DNA of 8,762 nucleotides from Caryophanales bacterium (GTDB lineage: Bacteria > Bacillota_I > Bacilli_A > RF39 > UBA660): the NCBI GenBank assembly GCA_016282415.1, contig JAEEKO010000035.1:1-8762 (forward strand), read 5' to 3'. Position numbers and translations under genes: made by a program. The notes below the pieces were generated by a model. The model did not search any database and was not told the origin of the DNA. It saw only the letters and a list, made by a program, of their open reading frames with translations. Positions within the stretch are counted from its first letter, which is position 1. Every line of letters starts with the position of its first letter. Shown in pieces: positions 1 to 7,854 of this stretch.

Positions 1-3000
1 ATACATTAAATAAACCATAATATCATCACGACATCCAATAACTTCACTAAATGGTACAACATTATTTAAAATTAAATCACGAGCATTACCAAGCCATACA
101 TCAGTACCATGTGATAAACCAGAAATCTTAATTAATTCGGCAAAAGTCTTCGGTTTAGTTTCTTCCACCATACTTACGGTAAATGGAGTTCCAAATTCAG
201 GAATACCTAAGGTACCAGTCTTACATAAGATTTGATCAGGTTTAACTCCTAACGACTTAGTTGAAGTAAAGATTTCCATGGTTGCTTTATCATCCATCGG
301 AACATCCAAGACATTAGTTTTAGTCATATCACCAATCATGCGTAGTTGAGTTGGATCAGAATGACCTAAAATATCTAGTTTTAACAAACATTCTTCGATA
401 CTATGATAATCAAAATGCGTTGTACGCCATGCACTGGTCGGATCCTCTGCTGGAAATTGGAAAGGTGTAAAATCAGATACATCCATATAATCTGGTACTA
501 CAACAATACCACCTGGATGTTGACCAGTTGTTCTTTTTACACCAGTACAACCAATAGCTAAACGTTCAATTTCCGTTTGACGCATTGTAATATTCTTATC
601 TTCTAAATATCCTTTAACAAAACCAAATGCGGTTTTATCAGCAACAGTACCAATTGTACCAGCACGATAAACATTATCAACACCAAATAATACCTTAGTA
701 TATTCATGTGCTGATGCTTGATTTAAATCAGAGAAGTTTAAATCGATATCAGGAACCTTATCAGCATTAAATCCTAAGAAGGTTGCAAATGGCATATCTT
801 GACCATCTTTATAAAGTGGTTCACCACAATTTGGACATTTCTTATCTGGTAAATCAAATCCACTCGAATAAGTTGCACCTAATGGATTACCTTCTTCATC
901 ATTAAACTCACTGAATTGACATTTAATACAACGATAATGAGCTGGAAGCGGATTTACTTCGGATATGCCCATTAATGTTGCAACAAAGCTTGATCCAACC
1001 GAACCACGTGATCCTACTAAGAATCCTTCATCATTAGAATGCTTAACTAAACGTTGTGCAATTAAGTAAATCGGGTCAAAACCACCACCGATAATACCAC
1101 CAATTTCTTTCTTAATTAATTTATCTAAGGCATCATCGCTAAACTCTTCTTCACTATTCCAATGATTAGTAAAATATTCTTTTAAGAAATTAATGGTTTC
1201 GGTTTTACCTTGAACTAGAATACTATGTAATTTTTCAAAAGTTTTAATCGTTAATTCTTCATCACTAATATCGGGATTTTCTTCTTTGATAATAGTGCTG
1301 CAGGCATTATAGACAACATCACCGTATAATTCTTTACTAATACGTTCTTCAATATTATATGGTAAGTTTTTACCGTACATCGAAGCAGCTTTATCATATA
1401 CTAGATCCGTAACAACCTTTGGACAATCTAAGTATGATTTACCATCGTCAGCTTTAACACGTGGTGAGAATGGAGTTCCACCAGTATCAATAATAACTTC
1501 GATTTCTTCTACCATATCCTTAATTGCATTAGGATTAGTAATAACAATTTCTTTAGCTAAATCTTCATCTAAGAAACTAAATTCTTCAAGCATTTCCTTA
1601 GTTGTCATATATTTCATATCTGGGATATCTACGCCATGACGATTTAATGGATGTAAACGACCATTAGTTTTTTGACGAACAATAATCTCACGGAATATTT
1701 TATCTTCACTACGTAAATTATGAACATCGCCAGTTGCTACAACTAATTTACCAGCCATCTTCGCAACACGAATGATTTTTTTAATATGTTCTTGTAATTG
1801 AATCTCACTTTTAAAACCACTTGATTCCATTTGTAATAAATGGCGCATGGCACTAATTGGTTGAACTTCAATATAATCGTAGAAGCGCATCATATTTGAT
1901 AATTCTTCATCATCTTTTGTTTTTGCTGCTTCAAATATTTCACCATTAATGCAACCACTACCAAATAATAAACCATTATGATGTTTAACTAATTCATTAC
2001 GTGGTAATTTTGGCTCATTGTTGCGGAATAAATAAGTAGTATTAGCTAAACTAATAATTTGGAATAAATTCTTTAATCCTTCTTTATTCTTTGCAATTGC
2101 ACATAAATGGAATGGCATACTAAACTTTATTAATTCATCAATATTAACATCTTTAACGATATCATCTGTTGTTTCAATATTACGATCATCTAAAATCTTA
2201 CACATTTTAAAGAAACAACGAGCTGTACCTAACGCATCATAATCAGCACGATGGTGTTCATCTTCATTCCATTCAACATTATATTTTTTTACTAAAGTTG
2301 AAAGTTTATGGTTAGGCCAATCGGGATTAAGCATACGAGCCATACCCATGGTATCACAAACAACATTTTTAAATTCACCTAAATTATATTTACTACAAGC
2401 ACTACGCATAAAGCCAATATCGAATTTAGCGTTATGAGCAACCATTGGGGCATCTTTAACCCAATCTAAGAAACGTTTAGTAACATTCTCTTCATTATCA
2501 CAGTCAGCAACCATTTCATCAGTAATACATGTCAATTCGGTAATCTTTTTAGGAATTGGTCCAGCCGGTTTTATTAATTCATCAAAGGTATCAGTAATTT
2601 CCCCGTTCTTAATTTTAACCGCTCCAATTTCAATCATTTGGTCTTTACCAACATAGAATCCGGTAGTTTCTGTATCGAATACCACAAATTCATCATTTAA
2701 TAAGTTAAAATTGCCATTACTACGATTGAATACAACATCTACATCATCATTTACGATACTTAGTTCAGTACCATATAAACATTTAAAATGATCTTCGGGT
2801 TCACGCCCTTTATTAATTGCTTTAACATTTTGGAAGGCGATTGGGAAAGCTTGACAACCATTATGATCAGTAATTGCAACCGCATTATGGCCCATCTTTA
2901 CCGCATAGTCAATTAAATCAATAGTATGTTTACCCAAATCGATACCAACAACACTATCCATCGTACTCATCATAGTATGAGCATGTAATTCCACACGCTT

Positions 3001-3903
3001 TTCAGGTGCATCATCAACCACTACGGTATCTTTAGATCCAATATGTTCCATGTTACGAACTTGCATAACTAAGTCATGACTAAAGTTATCAAATTCAATA
3101 TTACCTTGGAAACGATACCACTTATTTTCCTTTATTTCTTTCATGATATCGCTAAACTCATCATGATCTTTTTTAAAGATTTTAGCTAACATACTATTAG
3201 ATTTATCACTGATTTTTAAAGTTATAATATTAATGTTTTCACGTTCTAAAGTATCAATTCCAAAAACATAAGCTTCAAAAACAACATTATTAGTCTTATC
3301 CATAATGTCATTAATCTTAATGACCGGAAGATCATCAGCAATTTTTTTACCTAAAACAATATCACTTTTTTCAACCTTTGGTAATTCAACATCAGCAGTT
3401 TTCATTTCATCTTGAACTACCTTACGTAACTCTTCATTTAAATTAATTGTTATATCAAAGCCATCGATTCCAAAGTCTTTTAAATGAGTTTCCAATTTAG
3501 CTAATTCACTATTTAATTTATCTTGTTCCGTTTTCGAAGAAACATCAATAATTATTTCATTATCATTGATTGTTAAATCATCACTATTTAAAGAAACTAG
3601 GGATGCTTTTTTACTTTTTAAATTAGCAAATAAATAATTTAAATATTCTAAAATTATATCTTTATCTAGTTTTTGATATTTAAATTTAATAAAACATTTA
3701 TCAGTACCATTAATACCAGCTTTAGATTTATCAATTAAATCTAGGACAACTTGAAGTGGAATTATTGCTTCATTTTCAATATAGACTTCATATAAATCTT
3801 CTTTTTTAATATATAATACCTTACTAACTTTAGCGTCATTTAAAACATCTAAGTTTTCAGTATAATTAATGCTTTTTAAAAAACGTTCTAAATTCTTATC
3901 CAT
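1..3903 (-). CDS. polC: DNA polymerase III alpha subunit, PolC type (C-terminus cut by window edge)
   Basis: PolC is the main replicative DNA polymerase of low-GC Gram-positive bacteria, with built-in 3'-5' proofreading. I translated 1301 codons from the ATG at 3903 to base 1 with no stop. Visible in order: N-terminal domain (about 1-200); OB domain (about 205-295); first PHP half with H307xH309 and D346-H347; DEDDh exonuclease inserted in the PHP domain (D410xE412, D495, HRADYD ending at D556); second PHP half (D726, H728); palm motif SRGSVGSS; zinc-binding C992, C995, C1023, C1026; catalytic D1052 and D1054 in PDIDLNFS and D1177 in LLKLDILGH. The window ends just after GCRDDIMVY, so roughly the last 200-odd residues (rest of fingers, duplex-binding part, clamp motif) lie outside. 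An apparent insertion at about 860-931 is not in the B. subtilis protein as I recall it. It lies 37 bases after dnaE, probably on the same transcript. Identification is secure. Confidence 0.98.
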   Translation of the reverse strand, partial: MDKNLERFLKSINYTENLDVLNDAKVSKVLYIKKEDLYEVYIENEAIIPLQVVLDLIDKSKAGINGTDKCFIKFKYQKLDKDIILEYLNYLFANLKSKKASLVSLNSDDLTINDNEIIIDVSSKTEQDKLNSELAKLETHLKDFGIDGFDITINLNEELRKVVQDEMKTADVELPKVEKSDIVLGKKIADDLPVIKINDIMDKTNNVVFEAYVFGIDTLERENINIITLKISDKSNSMLAKIFKKDHDEFSDIMKEIKENKWYRFQGNIEFDNFSHDLVMQVRNMEHIGSKDTVVVDDAPEKRVELHAHTMMSTMDSVVGIDLGKHTIDLIDYAVKMGHNAVAITDHNGCQAFPIAFQNVKAINKGREPEDHFKCLYGTELSIVNDDVDVVFNRSNGNFNLLNDEFVVFDTETTGFYVGKDQMIEIGAVKIKNGEITDTFDELIKPAGPIPKKITELTCITDEMVADCDNEENVTKRFLDWVKDAPMVAHNAKFDIGFMRSACSKYNLGEFKNVVCDTMGMARMLNPDWPNHKLSTLVKKYNVEWNEDEHHRADYDALGTARCFFKMCKILDDRNIETTDDIVKDVNIDELIKFSMPFHLCAIAKNKEGLKNLFQIISLANTTYLFRNNEPKLPRNELVKHHNGLLFGSGCINGEIFEAAKTKDDEELSNMMRFYDYIEVQPISAMRHLLQMESSGFKSEIQLQEHIKKIIRVAKMAGKLVVATGDVHNLRSEDKIFREIIVRQKTNGRLHPLNRHGVDIPDMKYMTTKEMLEEFSFLDEDLAKEIVITNPNAIKDMVEEIEVIIDTGGTPFSPRVKADDGKSYLDCPKVVTDLVYDKAASMYGKNLPYNIEERISKELYGDVVYNACSTIIKEENPDISDEELTIKTFEKLHSILVQGKTETINFLKEYFTNHWNSEEEFSDDALDKLIKKEIGGIIGGGFDPIYLIAQRLVKHSNDEGFLVGSRGSVGSSFVATLMGISEVNPLPAHYRCIKCQFSEFNDEEGNPLGATYSSGFDLPDKKCPNCGEPLYKDGQDMPFATFLGFNADKVPDIDLNFSDLNQASAHEYTKVLFGVDNVYRAGTIGTVADKTAFGFVKGYLEDKNITMRQTEIERLAIGCTGVKRTTGQHPGGIVVVPDYMDVSDFTPFQFPAEDPTSAWRTTHFDYHSIEECLLKLDILGHSDPTQLRMIGDMTKTNVLDVPMDDKATMEIFTSTKSLGVKPDQILCKTGTLGIPEFGTPFTVSMVEETKPKTFAELIKISGLSHGTDVWLGNARDLILNNVVPFSEVIGCRDDIMVYLMY

Positions 3904-3907
3904 GAAG

Positions 3908-3916
3908 TCACATCCT
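3908..3916 (-). promoter_or_regulatory. Shine-Dalgarno site of polC
   Basis: Read on the minus strand this is AGGATGTGA, ending 4 bases before the ATG at 3903. It matches AGGAGGTGA, the complement of the usual 16S rRNA 3' end, at 8 of 9 positions. It fixes the polC start, since no other in-frame start lies closer to a ribosome binding site. Confidence 0.75.
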
Positions 3917-3929
3917 ATACATCTCTTCT

Positions 3930-3957
3930 ATTATATCAAATTATGAAATTTTTTTAA
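3930..3957 (-). promoter_or_regulatory. Putative promoter for polC with extended -10
   Basis: On the minus strand TGATATAAT (3938-3930) is a perfect extended -10 element (TG, one base, TATAAT). A weak -35, TTAAAA (3957-3952), sits 16 bases upstream, inside the dnaE C-terminal codons. Transcription would start near 3923, giving a leader of about 20 bases that still holds the Shine-Dalgarno site. It could give polC its own supply besides read-through from dnaE. AT-rich spacers make chance -10 matches common, so this is a prediction. Confidence 0.45.
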
Positions 3958-6778
3958 TACTTTTGACATTAATTTGATACTCATTATAACGTTTTGAAAC
4001 TACCCCAATAACACTAATAATATCATTCTTACTTAAAACAATATTATCTACTAATGGTTTGAAGATAAATAATGTTAATTTACCAGTTTCATCAGATACA
4101 TTCAGTATCATCATATCATCATTATTTTTAGTTTTAGTTTTCTTAATATCTTCAACTAAGAAAACATTTTTAATTTCTTTATTAAAATAATTACTAATAT
4201 TATTAATCTTAATTAATTCACTAGAATTATATTTTGATACTTGATGATCACGAATTAAGAAACCATATGAACTTAATTCATTCTCAATTAATTCGTTTAA
4301 TGAATATTCTTCGTATTCTTCAAGAATTGGTTTTTCAATTAAGAAATCCATATTACCACCAAGTAATCCATAATTAAGAATAATTGATTCATTTTCAATT
4401 AAAGTTTTAGTATTAATATTAAAGGAATTAAAAATACCACTTTTTACTAACGCAATAAAGGTTTTAGATTTAATATCGTTATTCTTGCGAACAAAATCAA
4501 AGATATCTTCATAACCATTACCACGATTAGCAATAATATCATTAAATACTTTACTACTAATATTTTTTACAACACTAAATGGCATTACTAAACTATTACC
4601 ATTAAGTTCATATTCCATGGTGCTTTTGTTAATATCAGGTTTAATAAATTTAATGTTTTTATTTTTAGCATAATCAATATATTTTTTAGTCATTTCCGTT
4701 GCACCAATCGCTTCATTTAATAAATAGCGATAATATAATAACGGATAATGGGCTTTTAAATAAGCTTGTTCAAAACTGATCTTAGCATATGAAACACTGT
4801 GTGATTTATTAAATCCATAAGATGCAAATTTTAATACTAACGCAAAGATACGTTTACTAATACTTTCTTCAATATTATTATTTTTGCAACCATTAATAAA
4901 TTTTGCTTCTTCTTTTTCTAGTATTTCTTTTTTCTTTTTTGACATTGCTCTTCGTACTAAGTCTGCTTCCGAATAACTATATCCAGCTAATTTAACCATT
5001 ATTTCCATAATTTGCTCTTGGTAAATAATAATACCATAAGTATCTTTTAGAATAGGTTCTAATAACGGATGTAAGTATTTAATACGGCCGGTATTCTTAT
5101 TAGTGATATAGTTATTAATATTATCCATAGGTCCTGGTCTAAATAAAGCTAACGCATCATAAATATCACGGAAAGTTGTTGGTTTTAACTTTCTTAAGAA
5201 ATTTAACATTCCTGAACTTTCAAATTGAAAGATGCCTAAGGTATCAGCATTCTTAAATAACTCTATCGTCTTTTGGTCATCAAGTGGAATTTTATTCATA
5301 TCAAGCTTAATATTATGATTATTTAAATCAATTAAAATATCTTTAATTACTGATAGATTCTTTAATGCTAAAAAATCCATTTTTAATAGGCCCATATCTT
5401 CAAGATAATCCATCGTAACTCCGGTCAAATAATTATGGCCATCATAATATAGTGGGATAATATCATCAATCGCAACACTTGATATTACAACTCCAGCAGC
5501 ATGAATTGATGTGAAGTTTTTTAAATTTTCAAGATGAAGCGCAATATCATATAATTCTTGATACTTTTTATTGGAACCATAATTATTCTTAACTAATGGT
5601 TTATTAAAGTTATCTTTAACACTTAAATCCGCATCAATTAATTTCATAAAACGGTTATATTCAACTTCATCAAATTCTAAAATCTTCCCTAATTCACGTA
5701 ATAATACTTTACTTTTTAAAGTACTATAAGTAATTATATTACCCGTATTCTTAACGCCATAACGATTACGAACATAATCAATTACTTCTTCTCTTTTCGA
5801 ATATTCAAAATCAATATCGATATCAGGCATAGTGATACGATCTTTATTTAAGAAACGTTCAAATAATAAATTATATTTTAACGGATCAATTTCGGTAATA
5901 CCTAAAGAATAACATACCAAAGAACCAGCACCACTACCTCTTCCTGGTCCAACTATAATATTGTTCTTTTTAGCAAATAATACATAATCATAAACAATTA
6001 AGAAATAATCACTAAAATTCATTTCATTAATTACTTTTAGTTCATATTCTAAACGTTCCATGTAATTATTTGGAACATTATTACTTAAACGCTTATTTAA
6101 TCCTTTTAATGCTAATGATTTTAATAAATTATTACTATCAACATTTTCTTTATAATGCGGAATATAACGTTTATTTTCATCTAATTTAATATTTACTAAT
6201 GATAAAAATTTTAAGCTATCATCGTCATCAGTAATAAAACTAGCATCACTAAAGCTTTCCGTGTCATCAATCTTACTTAAATACTCCATATATTTTAAAT
6301 CAGTATCTTTAAAATAACGAATTGGTTTTAAAAATATTTTAGGTCCAGTAAGGTTCTTCTTTTCGCTTTCACTTTGATAACTATAAAAAATATCTTCAAA
6401 TAAAGTTTTATCAATTTCGATATCCTTTGATTGAAATGGAATTACTAAAATCAAATTATCATGATATAGAGTAATATCACTTGGATTAATATCTCGCTCT
6501 TGTTTAATAGTATTTAGTTTTAATAAATTTTTAAAGCCATTATTATTCTTGGCATATAAATAGATAAGATCGTTATTTAAAGTTATAGGAAGGCCCACTA
6601 TTGGTGTTAAATTTTCTTTTTGAAAAGCTTTAATTATCGGAACACTTGAAAACAAGTATTCATCGATAATACCACAGCCAGGATAATTATTAGTTTTTAA
6701 ATATTCAATTAAATCCGGAATACGAATTAAACTTTTTTTAAGTTCAAATTCCGTTTTAACACCTAGTGCTATCCCCAT
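3941..6778 (-). CDS. dnaE: DNA polymerase III alpha subunit, DnaE type
   Basis: DnaE is a C-family replicative polymerase; in B. subtilis it extends primers before handing over to PolC. I start it at the ATG at 6778 (945 residues). A GTG at 6787 would add three residues but lies inside the AGGTGA ribosome binding site. Domains: a shortened, degenerate PHP domain (about 1-230); palm with GPGRGSGAGS (277-286), catalytic D319 and D321 in PDIDIDF, H426 in HAAGV, and D468 in LLKMDFLALK; fingers with FRPGPM and SYGFNKSHSVSYA; a helix-hairpin-helix region near 740-790; and a C-terminal OB fold (about 871-945). It has no exonuclease. It is shorter than the B. subtilis protein (about 1115) and nearer mycoplasma lengths. 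The PHP metal-binding histidines are gone: A4, G6 and K8 stand where HLHVH is expected. I found no tryptophan in it. Product call is secure; the start is likely. Confidence 0.96.
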   Translation of the reverse strand: MGIALGVKTEFELKKSLIRIPDLIEYLKTNNYPGCGIIDEYLFSSVPIIKAFQKENLTPIVGLPITLNNDLIYLYAKNNNGFKNLLKLNTIKQERDINPSDITLYHDNLILVIPFQSKDIEIDKTLFEDIFYSYQSESEKKNLTGPKIFLKPIRYFKDTDLKYMEYLSKIDDTESFSDASFITDDDDSLKFLSLVNIKLDENKRYIPHYKENVDSNNLLKSLALKGLNKRLSNNVPNNYMERLEYELKVINEMNFSDYFLIVYDYVLFAKKNNIIVGPGRGSGAGSLVCYSLGITEIDPLKYNLLFERFLNKDRITMPDIDIDFEYSKREEVIDYVRNRYGVKNTGNIITYSTLKSKVLLRELGKILEFDEVEYNRFMKLIDADLSVKDNFNKPLVKNNYGSNKKYQELYDIALHLENLKNFTSIHAAGVVISSVAIDDIIPLYYDGHNYLTGVTMDYLEDMGLLKMDFLALKNLSVIKDILIDLNNHNIKLDMNKIPLDDQKTIELFKNADTLGIFQFESSGMLNFLRKLKPTTFRDIYDALALFRPGPMDNINNYITNKNTGRIKYLHPLLEPILKDTYGIIIYQEQIMEIMVKLAGYSYSEADLVRRAMSKKKKEILEKEEAKFINGCKNNNIEESISKRIFALVLKFASYGFNKSHSVSYAKISFEQAYLKAHYPLLYYRYLLNEAIGATEMTKKYIDYAKNKNIKFIKPDINKSTMEYELNGNSLVMPFSVVKNISSKVFNDIIANRGNGYEDIFDFVRKNNDIKSKTFIALVKSGIFNSFNINTKTLIENESIILNYGLLGGNMDFLIEKPILEEYEEYSLNELIENELSSYGFLIRDHQVSKYNSSELIKINNISNYFNKEIKNVFLVEDIKKTKTKNNDDMMILNVSDETGKLTLFIFKPLVDNIVLSKNDIISVIGVVSKRYNEYQINVKSIKKIS

Positions 6779-6783
6779 ACCTC

Positions 6784-6789
6784 TCACCT
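6784..6789 (-). promoter_or_regulatory. Shine-Dalgarno site of dnaE (decides the start)
   Basis: Minus-strand AGGTGA, 5 bases before the ATG at 6778. The alternative GTG start at 6787-6785 is part of this same hexamer and has no good site of its own upstream, so the ATG is preferred. Confidence 0.75.
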
Positions 6790-6790
6790 A

Positions 6791-6818
6791 TTAAAATTAT
6801 ATCAATTTATTCTATTAT
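6791..6818 (+). promoter_or_regulatory. Weak putative promoter for the DUF6512-type gene
   Basis: TTAAAA (6791-6796) and TATTAT (6813-6818) are separated by 16 bases, with a predicted start near 6825 and a leader of about 30 bases. Matches are partial and the spacer is almost pure A and T. The main support is that the gene is divergently oriented and needs a promoter between dnaE and its start. Confidence 0.25.
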
Positions 6819-6823
6819 TTAAA
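6796..6823 (-). promoter_or_regulatory. Putative dnaE promoter with extended -10
   Basis: Minus-strand TGATATAAT (6804-6796) is the same nine bases found before polC. A weak -35, TTTAAA (6823-6818), lies 16 bases upstream and overlaps the proposed -10 of the divergent plus-strand gene. A start near 6789 would leave only a short leader, beginning around the ribosome binding site. dnaE is the first gene on this strand after a divergent spacer, so a promoter has to lie in or near this spacer. Confidence 0.55.
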
Positions 6824-6843
6824 AGCATGAATATATATTTATT

Positions 6844-6849
6844 AGGTGA
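6844..6849 (+). promoter_or_regulatory. Shine-Dalgarno site deciding the start at 6857
   Basis: AGGTGA (extended to AGGTGAT) lies 7 bases before the ATG at 6857. The in-frame ATG at 6827 is preceded by TTTAAAAGC with no usable site, and starting there would put the AGGTGA inside the coding sequence, so the shorter form is preferred. Confidence 0.8.
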
Positions 6850-6856
6850 TTTTTTC

Positions 6857-7378
6857 ATGTTTATTAAAATATTAAGTATTGTTTTTACAATCATTTTTGG
6901 AACCTTCTTTCATTTTACTTATCAATTAACAAATCATAATAAAATAGTTGGATTATTTACTGCTACTAATGAATCAACATTTGAACATATAAAAATGGCA
7001 CTTAGTGCCAGAATCTTTTTTATTCCAATTGAAATTCACTTTCTTAAAAACTATCCTAATTATTACTTAAGTGTCTTAATTGAATTAATCTTAATTACTA
7101 TATTTATTATTTTATTTTTTTATGGATACCAGTTACTCATATCAAAAAAAGAGAATCTAATATATAACATCAGTATTTTTTATATCAGTATTATCCTTGC
7201 TTATATTATTGGTTATAAATTTATTTTATATCAACAAATCTTCTTTATAACAATTCATTCAGCCTTCTTTATTATCTTAACTTTATTGTTAGAAATGATT
7301 TTAACGATAGAACCTTTAAGAAACTTTTTATTTATTGATCCGATAACTAAAAAATATCCTAATTTCTGTAAGAAATAG
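6857..7378 (+). CDS. DUF6512-like small integral membrane protein
   Basis: Predicted 173-residue inner-membrane protein of unknown function. Hydrophobic segments appear at about 3-22, 71-93, 101-123 and 127-151, with a weaker one near 50-63. The family signature as I recall it is visible after the first segment: FHFTYQL (18-24), IVGLF (30-34) and NESTFEHIK (38-46). In the relatives I remember, the last motif reads NES-T/V-WEHLK, so the aromatic here is F rather than W. The acidic and histidine residues of that motif (E39, E43, H44) could line an active or binding site, but that is a guess. It stands alone on the plus strand, divergent from dnaE and convergent with the trmD operon, and its TAG stop lies within the shared terminator hairpin. 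The family call comes from memory of the motif, not a search. No reaction, substrate or partner can be stated. Confidence 0.8.
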   Translation: MFIKILSIVFTIIFGTFFHFTYQLTNHNKIVGLFTATNESTFEHIKMALSARIFFIPIEIHFLKNYPNYYLSVLIELILITIFIILFFYGYQLLISKKENLIYNISIFYISIILAYIIGYKFILYQQIFFITIHSAFFIILTLLLEMILTIEPLRNFLFIDPITKKYPNFCKK

Positions 7379-7384
7379 GATATT
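7349..7384 (-). terminator. Intrinsic terminator of the rimM-trmD operon, inside both convergent coding ends
   Basis: Arms at 7353-7367 and 7371-7384 pair over 14 base pairs with one bulged A (7361 or 7362) and a 3-base loop (7368-7370). On the minus strand the hairpin is followed by a run of T (complement of the six A at 7349-7354, the innermost two in the stem), as in a rho-independent terminator. The plus-strand stop TAG (7376-7378) is in one arm and the minus-strand stop TAA (7385-7383) starts at its edge. In plus orientation only TATTAT-type sequence follows, so termination there would be weaker. Confidence 0.75.
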
Positions 7385-7844
7385 ATAAACTACGATTTTT
7401 TTCTTCTTCGTATTCCATTTCTGGATATGGAATATTACGATTCATTTGATTAATAATAATCTTTTTATTAACTGCAGCATTTAATGAATATAATTCATCC
7501 ATTAAATACTTATATTTTTCTAATGACAAATAAGTACGATATTTAGTATCAATTACGCTTCTTAGATAATTTATTTCATCTAAACACATTCTCGCATCAT
7601 TATCAGTACTATCATCATTATTAGTATATAAATACACCATCTTAAATATTCTTTCATAATTACTTAATATCTTCTTAGTAATTATGTCATCAATAATACC
7701 TTTATTAATAATATTAATCTCGGTAATTTTAATCTTAGCATTATCTTTCATTTTAGGATTAATTTTATAGGAAACGTCAAAATCAATACTCTTTATTAAA
7801 ATAGTTTTACTTGGTTTATTCTTTTTTATAAAATAACTTGCCAT
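7383..7844 (-). CDS. Conserved-looking hypothetical protein downstream of trmD
   Basis: A 153-residue protein that I do not recognise. The first 20 residues are lysine-rich and basic (KKNKPSK). The middle (about 60-130) looks mainly alpha-helical, with segments SNYERIFKMVYLY and then MCLDEINYLRSVID and YKYLMDELYSLNAAVNKK. The tail is acidic (EMEYEEEK, 142-149). There is no signal peptide, membrane segment, tryptophan or metal-binding cysteine cluster (one cysteine only, C87). It is probably cytoplasmic. It starts 8 bases after the trmD stop with a strong ribosome binding site that overlaps that stop, and a terminator follows immediately, so it is the last gene of the operon. The coordinated start, clean reading frame and operon position argue that it is real. 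It stands where rplS (ribosomal protein L19) is commonly found but does not resemble L19. A role linked to ribosome or RNA would be guesswork from position alone. Confidence 0.75.
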   Translation of the reverse strand: MASYFIKKNKPSKTILIKSIDFDVSYKINPKMKDNAKIKITEINIINKGIIDDIITKKILSNYERIFKMVYLYTNNDDSTDNDARMCLDEINYLRSVIDTKYRTYLSLEKYKYLMDELYSLNAAVNKKIIINQMNRNIPYPEMEYEEEKNRSL

Positions 7845-7846
7845 GT

Positions 7847-7854
7847 GATCACCT
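7847..7854 (-). promoter_or_regulatory. Shine-Dalgarno site overlapping the trmD stop codon
   Basis: Minus-strand AGGTGATC, eight bases matching the complement of the usual 16S rRNA 3' end. Its GGTGA core ends 4 bases before the ATG at 7844. The first two bases of the site (A and G) are the last two of the trmD TAG stop, so terminating and initiating ribosomes share the same spot. This suggests translational coupling. Confidence 0.75.

Noticed and set aside
3908..3922. Four-codon upstream frame (ATG TAT AGG ATG TGA) before polC, possible leader peptide
   Set aside because: It overlaps the polC ribosome binding site, has no ribosome binding site of its own, and is explained by the bases needed for AGGATGTGA. 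It would need ribosome profiling to be taken seriously.
6779..6787. Longer DnaE starting at GTG 6787
   Set aside because: The GTG is part of the AGGTGA ribosome binding site of the ATG at 6778, and the extra residues (M-R-G) add nothing to the alignment with other DnaE proteins.
6827..6856. Longer DUF6512-type protein starting at ATG 6827
   Set aside because: There is no ribosome binding site before 6827, and a strong AGGTGA lies ideally before the ATG at 6857, which starts directly at the first membrane segment.
7845..7852. Perfect 8-base palindrome GTGATCAC between trmD and the next gene
   Set aside because: It is too short for a meaningful operator claim and is mostly accounted for by the AGGTGATC ribosome binding site; it contains a common GATC.
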